Shown: positions 1 to 5,476 of the stretch, piece after piece
Layout: the number at the start of each line of letters is the position of its first letter
How positions within the stretch are numbered: position 1 is the first letter of the stretch
Source: Paracoccaceae bacterium
GTDB lineage: Bacteria > Pseudomonadota > Alphaproteobacteria > Rhodobacterales > Rhodobacteraceae
Direction: 5' to 3'
Assembly (NCBI GenBank): GCA_003551745.1
Contig: PUNI01000259.1
Location: 1-5,927, forward strand
DNA length: 5,927 bases
Notes under the pieces: generated by a model
Seen by the model: the letters and a program-made list of their open reading frames with translations, nothing else
Database searches by the model: none
What the model was told of the DNA's origin: nothing
Position numbers and translations under genes: made by a program

Positions 1-92
1 AGGCACTTGGCCCGCCAGCCATGGCTGTCGGGCTCGATCCGTGCGGTCGGCGTGATCTCGGCCCAGTCGGCGAAGGTCTGGTTTTGCTGCAA
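1..92 (-). CDS. PEP/pyruvate-binding domain enzyme (pyruvate phosphate dikinase / PEP synthase-like), N-terminal fragment
   Basis: Only the first 30 codons are in the window; the gene runs off the left edge. The visible peptide contains the run AEITPTARIEPDSHGWRAKC. I recognise this as the N-terminus of the PEP/pyruvate-binding enzymes often found after glyS in Rhodobacterales; Gly-x-Arg-Ala-x-Cys is the typical start of their ATP-grasp-like nucleotide-binding domain. Such enzymes interconvert pyruvate and phosphoenolpyruvate in the cytoplasm. The start chosen is TTG (92-90). It is preceded at a suitable distance by AGGGGAA, a good ribosome binding site, and no in-frame ATG or GTG lies in the codons upstream as far as the glyS end. 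The gene begins 106 nt after the glyS stop and appears to have its own promoter. PpdK, PpsA or a paralogue cannot be told apart from 30 residues, so no symbol is given. Confidence 0.72.
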   Translation of the reverse strand, partial: MQQNQTFADWAEITPTARIEPDSHGWRAKC

Positions 93-113
93 CGCGGCGT
101 TCCCCTGCGGCGC

Positions 114-141
114 AGGATACGCGAAAGGGCCGGCGAAGCAA
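114..141 (-). promoter_or_regulatory. Candidate promoter of the PEP/pyruvate-binding enzyme gene
   Basis: On the minus strand TTGCTT (141-136) is followed after 16 nt by TATCCT (119-114), a 4-of-6 match to the -10 consensus with the TTG core of the -35 box. The predicted transcript would start about 14 nt before the TTG start codon, just ahead of the AGGGGAA ribosome binding site. This is inferred from box matches and position only. Confidence 0.4.
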
Positions 142-143
142 GG

Positions 144-171
144 GCAGCGGCCGGCGCGGGCCGGCCGATGC
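144..171 (-). terminator. GC-rich hairpin after glyS, possible terminator
   Basis: CGGCCGGC (148-155) and GCCGGCCG (160-167) form a perfect 8-bp stem around a 4-nt loop. GCA (144-146) and TGC (169-171) extend it beyond one G-A mismatch. It lies about 30 nt after the glyS stop codon and just upstream of the next promoter candidate, the right place for a terminator. There is no uridine run on the glyS transcript side (CCTTGCTTCG follows), so it is not a classical intrinsic terminator. It may only slow polymerase or stabilise the 3' end. Confidence 0.35.
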
Positions 172-198
172 GGCAGTGCAGCAACGGCGGCGCCCGGC

Positions 199-2397
199 TC
201 AGCCCTCCAGCCGGGTCAGGTCGGCCACCGACAGGCAGACGGCGCGGATCCGGTGCAGGAGGTTCAGCCGGTTGCGGCGGATCACCGCGTTGTCGGTGTT
301 GATCTGCACCGCCTCGAAGAAGGCGTCGATGGGCGCGCGCAGCGCGGCCATCGCGTGCATGGCGGCGGCGAAATCTTCGGCCTCCATCGCCGGTTCGATG
401 GCCAGCTCGGCGGCGTCGAGCGCGGCGAAGAGCGCCTCCTCCTCCGGCCCCTGGGCCAGCCGCGGATCGGCGCCGAAGGAGTATTCCACCCCGTCGCGAT
501 CCTCGGCCTGGGTCAGGATGTTGTTGGCCCGCCGGAACCCCTGCACGAGGTTCTCCCCGTCCTCGGTCTGCAGCATCGCCTGCAACGCCTCGGCGCGCCG
601 CACCAGTAACGTGAGATCGTCGGCGTTCGGCATGGCGAGACAGGCATCGATCACATCATGCCGGACGCCCTGCTCACGGAGGTGCACCTTCAGGCGGTCG
701 TGTAGGAAGGCGAGGAGGTCTGCGGCGGCACGCTCAATAAAGGCGATGTCTTGAGTGGAAATCTCGGCAGAGGCTGTAGACTTGACATCTATTTCAATGG
801 TTGGCGGGCGGTCTGTTGCACTTGGAAGCGCAGAAAAAACTGACACGAATAGCTTTGAGTGTCTGAGACAGAAATCTACACGCAATTCAAGCATCCTACC
901 AAGCGTAACTCTCGTGCCATTGGTCAGCATCAACCGTATAACCCCAAGCGCGGCACGCCTGAGCGCGTATGGGTCCTTGGAGCCAGTGGGCTTCTCGTCG
1001 ATCGCCCAGAACCCCGTCAGCGTGTCGAGCTTGTCGGCGAGCGCGACGGCGACCGAGACCGGGGCGGTGGGGACGGCGTCGGAGGGGCCGAGGGGCTGGT
1101 AGTGTTCGCGGCAGGCGGCCGCAACCGCCTCGGGCAGGCCGGCGGCGCGCGCGTAGTAGCCGCCCATGGTGCCCTGCAGTTCGGGGAACTCGCCCACCAT
1201 CTCGGAGCGGAGGTCGGCCTTGGCGACGCGGGCGGCCTCGGCGGCGAGGTCGGGCTGGGCGCCGACGAGGGGGGCGATCTCGCGGGCTAGAGCCTCGATG
1301 CGCCCGATCCGGTCGGCCTGGCTGCCCAGCTTGTTGTGGAAGGTGACCTGCGCGAGCCCTTCGGCCATGCCCTCGAGACCCTTCTGAGAAACGACACGCA
1401 AATCATTCTCCCAGAAGAACTTTGCGTCGGAGAGGCGCGCCGCCAGCACCTTCGCGTTGCCGGCGAGGATGGTGGCGCCGGCGTCGGCCGTCTCGCGGCT
1501 CGCGACGGTGACGAAGCGCTCGATCCGGCCGCTGGCGGGGTTGCGGACGGAGAAGAACTTCTGGTGCTCGCGCATCGAGGTCTGCAGCACCTCTGGGGGC
1601 AGGTCGAGGAAGTCGGGCGCGATGGCGCCCATCAGCACCACCGGCCATTCCACCAGTCCCGCTACCTCGGCCAGCAGCGCCTTGTCCTCGACCACCTCCA
1701 GGCCCTGCGCGAAGGCCATGTTGTGGGCCTCGATCCAGATGTGATCGGCGCGCTCCTCGGCATCGAGCAGGACGAAGGCGCGCTTCAGCTTCGCCCGGTA
1801 ATCCTCGAACGAGGTGACGGAAAACGGATCCGGCGCCATGAAGCGGTGGCCGCGGGTGGTGTCGCCTGCCCGGATCCCGTCGATGTCGAGCGGGACAACC
1901 TCGGCGCCCGCCTCGGTGGTGAGGATGCAGAGGATCGCATGGAGCGGGCGCACCCAGCGCAGGCTGCCCGCGCCCCAGCGCATCGACTTCGGCCAGGGAA
2001 AGCCGCGCACCACGCCCTCAAGCACCTCGGCGACGATCCCTGCCGCAGGTCTGCCCGGCGTCTCGATCGTTGCGAACCAGGCCCGGCCCTTGCCCGCCGC
2101 GCGCAGCTCCAGCGCGGCGCGCGGCACGCCGGCGGAGCGGGCGAAGCCGTCGATGGCGGCGTCGGGCGCGCCTTCGCGCGGGCCCTTGCGCTCCTCGCGC
2201 CTGGTCGGGCTTTCGGGCGTGAGCCCCGCGACCGCCAGCGCGAGCCGCCGCGGTGTGGCGAAGGCCCGCGCGCCGGCATAGGTGAGGCCGGCGTCGACGA
2301 GGCCCTGCGTCATCAGCCGCTTGAGATCCTCGGCAGCCCGGGCCTGCATCCGCGCCGGGATTTCCTCGGAGAAGAGTTCGATCAGCAGGTCGGGCAT
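199..2397 (-). CDS. glyS: Glycine--tRNA ligase beta subunit
   Basis: This is the beta subunit of the bacterial alpha2-beta2 glycyl-tRNA synthetase. It binds tRNA-Gly while the alpha subunit (glyQ, 1.6 kb upstream) holds the aminoacylation site. The 732-residue protein opens with the family signature LLIELFSEEIPARMQ (4-18). It carries FHNKLG (353-358) and KADLRSEMVGEFPELQGTMG (393-412) of the HD-like region, then KDPYALRRAALG (474-485). It ends in a helical anticodon-binding region from about residue 560 (LAFLHDRLKV), with NTDN..RRNRLNLL near the C-terminus. It is somewhat longer than the E. coli protein (about 690 residues), mainly because of a variable linker at about 490-560. That linker is encoded by unusually low-GC DNA with rare codons (see findings). 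The ATG shares one base with the stop of the upstream gene (TGATG), and CGAGG lies about 8 nt before it, which fixes the start and suggests translational coupling. The reading frame is intact. Confidence 0.97.
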   Translation of the reverse strand: MPDLLIELFSEEIPARMQARAAEDLKRLMTQGLVDAGLTYAGARAFATPRRLALAVAGLTPESPTRREERKGPREGAPDAAIDGFARSAGVPRAALELRAAGKGRAWFATIETPGRPAAGIVAEVLEGVVRGFPWPKSMRWGAGSLRWVRPLHAILCILTTEAGAEVVPLDIDGIRAGDTTRGHRFMAPDPFSVTSFEDYRAKLKRAFVLLDAEERADHIWIEAHNMAFAQGLEVVEDKALLAEVAGLVEWPVVLMGAIAPDFLDLPPEVLQTSMREHQKFFSVRNPASGRIERFVTVASRETADAGATILAGNAKVLAARLSDAKFFWENDLRVVSQKGLEGMAEGLAQVTFHNKLGSQADRIGRIEALAREIAPLVGAQPDLAAEAARVAKADLRSEMVGEFPELQGTMGGYYARAAGLPEAVAAACREHYQPLGPSDAVPTAPVSVAVALADKLDTLTGFWAIDEKPTGSKDPYALRRAALGVIRLMLTNGTRVTLGRMLELRVDFCLRHSKLFVSVFSALPSATDRPPTIEIDVKSTASAEISTQDIAFIERAAADLLAFLHDRLKVHLREQGVRHDVIDACLAMPNADDLTLLVRRAEALQAMLQTEDGENLVQGFRRANNILTQAEDRDGVEYSFGADPRLAQGPEEEALFAALDAAELAIEPAMEAEDFAAAMHAMAALRAPIDAFFEAVQINTDNAVIRRNRLNLLHRIRAVCLSVADLTRLEG

Positions 2398-2909
2398 CAG
2401 CGGGCCTCGGTCGGGGGTGGCGGGCAGCCGGGCGGCAACGGGTGGCCTTCGAAATGCGCTGCGCCGCAGCGGTTGAGCTGCGTCCAGGCATAGCCGCGGC
2501 CATCGGGAAAGAGCACGGCGACGCGGTCGATGCCATAGGAGATGTTGGCCTCCGACAGCACCGCCTCTGCGGCGCCCGCATCCAGGGCGGCCCCCAATGC
2601 GGCGGCGTCGAAACAGGAGAACCAGCCGGGCGCGTTGAGCGGCGTCGGGTCAGGATAGGGGGTGAAGGGCTGGCCGGTGCCCGTGAGCGTGAAGCAGGCG
2701 CGGTAGCGGATGGGCGAGCTGTCGGAGTCGATCCCCTCGAACTCGGTCAGGGGCACCATCACCGGCGTGACGGCCCCCGGCGGCATCAGCGGAAAGCCCG
2801 CCTGTGCGGGCAGCCGGTCGTAGAAGGCGTGCACCTGCAGATACCAGACGGAGACACCAGCGAGGACGCCCGCGGCGACGAGGAAGATGGCGACGATCCG
2901 CCCGGTCAT
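2397..2909 (-). CDS. DUF6446-like small membrane-anchored protein
   Basis: The predicted protein has 170 residues with one N-terminal hydrophobic segment (about 5-24, IVAIFLVAAGVLAGVSVWYL) preceded by Arg4. It is therefore probably anchored in the inner membrane with the rest in the periplasm. The soluble part contains IRYRACF (about 67-73), the cysteines Cys72, Cys99, Cys148 and Cys162, and a proline-rich C-terminus. The pattern and the place directly before glyS match what I recall of the DUF6446 family of Rhodobacterales; its function is unknown. Four cysteines outside the membrane segment could form disulfides, which is inference. The ATG at 2909 is preferred because the membrane segment begins right after it. 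A GTG at 2939 would add MPRPRARGRG, and neither start has a clear ribosome binding site. Its TGA overlaps the glyS ATG by one base, so it is co-transcribed and probably coupled with glyS. Confidence 0.82.
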   Translation of the reverse strand: MTGRIVAIFLVAAGVLAGVSVWYLQVHAFYDRLPAQAGFPLMPPGAVTPVMVPLTEFEGIDSDSSPIRYRACFTLTGTGQPFTPYPDPTPLNAPGWFSCFDAAALGAALDAGAAEAVLSEANISYGIDRVAVLFPDGRGYAWTQLNRCGAAHFEGHPLPPGCPPPPTEAR

Positions 2910-2957
2910 GCCGCGCCCGCGCGCCCGCGGCCGGGGCACGAAAGGCAGGCCGGTCGC

Positions 2958-2986
2958 TTTCTTGGGGGGACGCAGGGTGCCGTCAA
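2958..2986 (-). promoter_or_regulatory. Weak promoter candidate before the membrane protein-glyS pair
   Basis: On the minus strand TTGACG (2986-2981) is a 5-of-6 -35 match. It is followed after exactly 17 nt by AAGAAA (2963-2958), only a 3-of-6 -10 match. A transcript from here would have a leader of about 40 nt before the ATG at 2909. If real, glyS could be transcribed without glyQ. A run of C residues in the spacer (2965-2970 region) is the only other notable feature. Confidence 0.28.
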
Positions 2987-3066
2987 GCCAGGTCTCATGG
3001 GCAAGGTGTCATGGGCCGGGTTTCATCGGGGCGACTCCGCCTGCGCTGCCGCGGCAGGCCATGCAC

Positions 3067-3082
3067 CAGCCCCTGCGGGCTG
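3067..3082 (-). other. Hairpin in the 213-nt spacer after the sulfotransferase-like gene
   Basis: CAGCCC (3067-3072) and GGGCTG (3077-3082) form a perfect 6-bp stem with a 4-nt loop, about 40 nt after the stop of the sulfotransferase-like gene. There is no uridine run after it. The remaining spacer (2910-3122) holds only short features: an 8-base direct repeat TCATGGGC (2995-3002 and 3009-3016) and the weak promoter at 2958-2986. No gene is supported in it. Confidence 0.25.
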
Positions 3083-3122
3083 TCAAACACGCTGGAAGGC
3101 AGGCCCGACACCGCCGGGGCGG

Positions 3123-4037
3123 CTAGAAGCGCCACACGAGGCCGGGATCGCTGGCGGCGAGACGGGCGAGATCCTCGGCGAAGGCGGCCTGCAGCCGGGC
3201 GCGATCCTGCGGCGACAGCGGGTCGAAGACCGGCGCGCCGGGGCCCGGCATGTGCTGCGCATAGATCGCCCGCACGGCTGCCGCCCGACGCGGCATGTGC
3301 GCCGGCAGCGCGCAGGCGGCGGCGATGCCGGCCGCGGTGGGGGTGCGGTTGCGGTCGATTCCGGGCAGGTCAGGGCCGTCCGGCAGGGGCAGCCCGGTGA
3401 AGCGGCGATGGATCTCGCGCCAATGGCGGGCATAGTCGGCGTGGTCCCAGACATGCAGCCGCGCCGATGGCACCGTGCGGGCGATGCGTGCCACAAGCTC
3501 CGACCAGAGCGGCGGGCGGTCGCGCCAACGGGCGACGATGCGGGCGAGATGCCCGTCGCGGATCGGCCCGGCCTTGAGGCCCTCGGCGTAGGCGCTTGGC
3601 AACAGCCGGTCGGGGCTGCGGATCGCAAGAAAGACGCGCAGCGGCGCGCGGCGCGCGAGAACTTCGAGAAAGCGCAGAGTAGAGAGGGCCGGATAGAGCC
3701 GCGGGTGCAGCGCGCCGAAGACACCGCCCAGCAGGTTCTCGTCGGAGATCAGCATCGGGCCGCGCACGCGCGCCGCGGCCTGAAGCCCGGACTGCGCGGC
3801 CTCTGGCCGGGGCCGGTTCAGAACAGGCGCCAGCGCCGGCAGCAGCCGCGTTGCGATGCGCCGCGCCCGCGTGCGCGGCTTGGGCAGGGCCTGGCGCGCC
3901 TGCCGCACGGGCAGGAACGTGGCGCCCATTTCGGCGATCTCGTCAGCCCGGCCGCCAAGGACCTCCTGCAGATGGGTGGTGGCGGTCTTGTGGGCGCCGA
4001 TGTGGATGCGCCATTCGGTAATGGTGGGCTCAGGCAT
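3123..4037 (-). CDS. Sulfotransferase-like (P-loop) protein of unknown substrate
   Basis: The predicted protein has 304 residues and no signal peptide or membrane segment, so it is likely cytoplasmic. The N-terminus carries [15 protein letters not shown] (10-24), which fits the 5'-phosphosulfate-binding loop of PAPS-dependent sulfotransferases (His-x-Gly-x-x-Lys-Thr-x-Thr-Thr). Further on, [19 protein letters not shown] (about 138-155) resembles the 3'-phosphate-binding Arg...Ser motif of that fold. The acceptor substrate cannot be read from the sequence; sulfation of a glycan or lipid is possible but unsupported. Kinase-like or non-catalytic use of the fold is an alternative. The ATG lies inside the end of glyQ (8-nt overlap, ATGCCTGA) and lacks a good ribosome binding site. 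Translation therefore probably depends on ribosomes finishing glyQ. Base composition by eye resembles the neighbours, so recent transfer is not evident. Confidence 0.78.
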   Translation of the reverse strand: MPEPTITEWRIHIGAHKTATTHLQEVLGGRADEIAEMGATFLPVRQARQALPKPRTRARRIATRLLPALAPVLNRPRPEAAQSGLQAAARVRGPMLISDENLLGGVFGALHPRLYPALSTLRFLEVLARRAPLRVFLAIRSPDRLLPSAYAEGLKAGPIRDGHLARIVARWRDRPPLWSELVARIARTVPSARLHVWDHADYARHWREIHRRFTGLPLPDGPDLPGIDRNRTPTAAGIAAACALPAHMPRRAAAVRAIYAQHMPGPGAPVFDPLSPQDRARLQAAFAEDLARLAASDPGLVWRF

Positions 4038-4971
4038 CGGCCGGGGCTGTGGTGGCGCCCCCTGCCTCGGTCGTCAGGAAGGCGTCGGCGCATTTGCGGG
4101 CGAGCATGCGCACGCGGCCGATATAGGCCTGCCGCTCGGTCACCGAGATGACGCCGCGGGCGTCGAGCAGGTTGAAGAGATGGCTGGCCTTGATGCACTG
4201 GTCATAGGCCGGATGCGCCATGACGATCGCGCGGCCGGCGTCATCCTCGGGCGCAGCGGCGAGGATCCGTTCGCATTCCGCCTCGGCATCCTTGAAATGC
4301 TGGAAAAGCAGGTCGGTGTCGGCCGCCTCGAAGTTCCAGCGGGAATACTCGCGCTCGGTCTGGCGGAACACGTCGCCGTAGGTCAGGGGTTGCGGCGCGG
4401 CCGGATCGTTGAACGGCATCTCCATGACGTGGTCGACGCCCAGCACATACATCGCCAGCCGCTCCAGCCCGTAGGTCAACTCGCCCGAGACCGGGCGGCA
4501 ATCATGCCCGCCGACCTGCTGGAAATAGGTGAATTGCGACACCTCCATCCCGTCGCACCAGACCTCCCAGCCCAGCCCCCAGGCGCCGAGGGTGGGGCTT
4601 TCCCAGTCGTCCTCGACGAAGCGGATGTCGTGAAATGCCGGGTCGATGCCGATGGCGAGGAGGCTGCCGAGATAGAGCTCCTGCAGGTCCGGCGGCGAGG
4701 GTTTGATCAGCACCTGGAACTGGTAGTAATGCTGCAGCCGGTTGGGGTTGTCGCCATAGCGGCCGTCGGTGGGCCGGCGCGAAGGCTGCACATAGGCCGC
4801 CGCCCAGGGCCGCGGCCCCAGCGCCCGCAGCGTGGTGGCCGGATGGAAGGTGCCGGCGCCCACCTCCATGTCATAGGGCTGCAGGATCACGCATCCCTGC
4901 GCGGCCCAGTAGGACTGGAGCCGCAGGATCACCTCCTGGAAGCTCTTCGGGCGCGGGGCGGGATCGGCCAT
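4030..4971 (-). CDS. glyQ: Glycine--tRNA ligase alpha subunit
   Basis: This is the catalytic subunit of the bacterial class II alpha2-beta2 glycyl-tRNA synthetase. It activates glycine with ATP and, together with GlyS, charges tRNA-Gly in the cytoplasm. At 313 residues it has the usual family length. Visible signatures include [20 protein letters not shown] (11-30), [16 protein letters not shown] (31-46), and the motif 2 region [20 protein letters not shown] (59-78). [20 protein letters not shown] (117-136) and motif 3 [13 protein letters not shown] (163-175) follow. The start is ATG at 4971, preceded by AGAGGA (4981-4976) at proper spacing. An in-frame ATG at 5028 lies within the -35 box and would add 19 atypical residues, so it is rejected. 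The stop overlaps the downstream sulfotransferase-like start by 8 nt. About 25 nt separate the predicted transcription start from the ATG. Confidence 0.97.
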   Translation of the reverse strand: MADPAPRPKSFQEVILRLQSYWAAQGCVILQPYDMEVGAGTFHPATTLRALGPRPWAAAYVQPSRRPTDGRYGDNPNRLQHYYQFQVLIKPSPPDLQELYLGSLLAIGIDPAFHDIRFVEDDWESPTLGAWGLGWEVWCDGMEVSQFTYFQQVGGHDCRPVSGELTYGLERLAMYVLGVDHVMEMPFNDPAAPQPLTYGDVFRQTEREYSRWNFEAADTDLLFQHFKDAEAECERILAAAPEDDAGRAIVMAHPAYDQCIKASHLFNLLDARGVISVTERQAYIGRVRMLARKCADAFLTTEAGGATTAPADA

Positions 4972-4995
4972 GTCGTCCTCTGCGGGGGAATGCCG

Positions 4996-5014
4996 GGGCT
5001 TCCTAGGCAAGCCC
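4996..5014. promoter_or_regulatory. Inverted repeat overlapping the glyQ -10 box
   Basis: GGGCTT (4996-5001) and AAGCCC (5009-5014) are perfect 6-base arms separated by 7 nt that contain the palindrome CCTAGG. The repeat covers the -10 element and the area just before the predicted start of transcription. That is a typical position for a repressor operator. It may also be chance in GC-rich DNA; no regulator can be named. Confidence 0.3.
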
Positions 5015-5028
5015 GCGCAGGGCGTCAA
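5000..5028 (-). promoter_or_regulatory. glyQ promoter
   Basis: On the minus strand TTGACG (5028-5023) is followed after exactly 17 nt by TAGGAA (5005-5000). The -35 box matches the consensus at 5 of 6 positions and the -10 at 3 of 6, acceptable for a housekeeping promoter in a high-GC alphaproteobacterium. Transcription would begin near 4993, leaving a short leader with the AGAGGA ribosome binding site. The leader is too short for a riboswitch or attenuator. Confidence 0.6.
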
Positions 5029-5052
5029 CGGCGCTGACCGGCCGCGGCCCGC

Positions 5053-5073
5053 CGGGCGCCGGTCGGGCGCCCG
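5053..5073 (-). terminator. Stem-loop directly after the 93-codon gene
   Basis: CGGGCGCC (5053-5060) and GGCGCCCG (5066-5073) form a perfect 8-bp stem with a 5-nt loop. It begins at the base next to the TGA stop (5076-5074) of the small upstream gene and lies ahead of the glyQ promoter. The position fits a terminator separating the two genes. No uridine run follows, so its strength is uncertain. Confidence 0.45.
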
Positions 5074-5355
5074 TCAGCCCGGCGCGAGGCCCTGCAGGAC
5101 CGGCGCCGCGTCCTCCAGGCGCGGTTCGCGGTGAAACAGCGTGACCTTGTTGCCGGGCCGGGTGTCGAACATCTCCAGCAGGCCGAGGAGGTCGCGCTTG
5201 CCGGCGAACAGCGCCGGATCGTCCTGGACGTATTTCGCGGGGTCGCTGAGGTCGAGGAACATCTCGATGATGACGGCGGGGTCCAAGGGAATATCGTCAT
5301 AGGGAAACCACGGCATGTCCTCCTCGGACACGCGGATCGGGGCGCGTTCGGTCAT
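5074..5355 (-). CDS. Small hypothetical protein (93 residues)
   Basis: I do not recognise this family. The protein is short, soluble-looking and acidic, with no signal peptide or membrane segment. Notable parts are an acidic/aromatic N-terminus (SEEDMPWFPYDDIPLDP, 10-26), a hydrophobic stretch AVIIEMFLDLSD (27-38), and a central segment RDLLGLLEMFDTRPGNKVTL (54-73). The start at 5355 is well supported: GGAG (5364-5361) lies 5 nt before the ATG. An internal ATG at 5316 also follows an AG-rich stretch, but too closely. The gene is the first minus-strand gene after the divergent spacer and ends in a stem-loop 103 nt before the glyQ ATG. It is probably its own transcript, with possible read-through into glyQ. 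Even codon-like composition and a clean ribosome binding site argue that it is real. Confidence 0.72.
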   Translation of the reverse strand: MTERAPIRVSEEDMPWFPYDDIPLDPAVIIEMFLDLSDPAKYVQDDPALFAGKRDLLGLLEMFDTRPGNKVTLFHREPRLEDAAPVLQGLAPG

Positions 5356-5401
5356 GTAAACTCCGGCTGCTGGAACGGCTGCCAGAGATCGGCGCCGCGC
5401 G

Positions 5402-5429
5402 ACGATATTTCAAGTGCAAAGACATGCAA
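5402..5429 (-). promoter_or_regulatory. Weak promoter candidate for the 93-codon gene
   Basis: On the minus strand TTGCAT (5429-5424) is followed after 16 nt by TATCGT (5407-5402), a 4-of-6 -10 match with a 3-of-6 -35. It lies in the most AT-rich part of the divergent spacer (5356-5476), about 45 nt before the ribosome binding site-bearing start at 5355. I found no convincing plus-strand promoter for the SPOR gene in the same spacer. Confidence 0.3.
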
Positions 5430-5476
5430 CTCTGAGTAGGCTTCGGATCAGAATCGCAACAGCTTACGGGGCGCCA

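Noticed and set aside
7..754. Overlapping plus-strand frames at the left edge
   Set aside because: They run antisense to glyS and to the start of the PEP/pyruvate-binding enzyme, both of which have recognisable protein sequence.
720..960. Low-GC tract in glyS as an insertion sequence, intron or intein
   Set aside because: There are no terminal repeats, splice motifs or transposase frame. The glyS frame reads through, and the added length is too short for an intein.
1336..2493. Plus-strand open frame of 385 codons antisense to glyS
   Set aside because: It mirrors a strongly conserved gene, and its His/Gly/Arg-rich product has no recognisable domain.
2995..3016. Direct repeat TCATGGGC x2 as a regulatory or attachment site
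   Set aside because: Only 8 bases, two copies, with no integrase or matching context; likely chance.
3064..3086. Perfect TTGACA (minus strand, 3086-3081) as a promoter
   Set aside because: At 16-18 nt spacing the -10 candidates (for example CATGGC) are poor, so no promoter is called.
2442..4151. Long plus-strand open frame of 569 codons
   Set aside because: It lies antisense to the membrane protein, sulfotransferase-like and glyQ genes. Its Arg/Gly/Ala-rich product resembles no family and is what high-GC antisense frames give.
3856..5037. Plus-strand open frame of 393 codons antisense to glyQ
   Set aside because: It is a shadow of the conserved glyQ codon pattern, with no credible start context or family.
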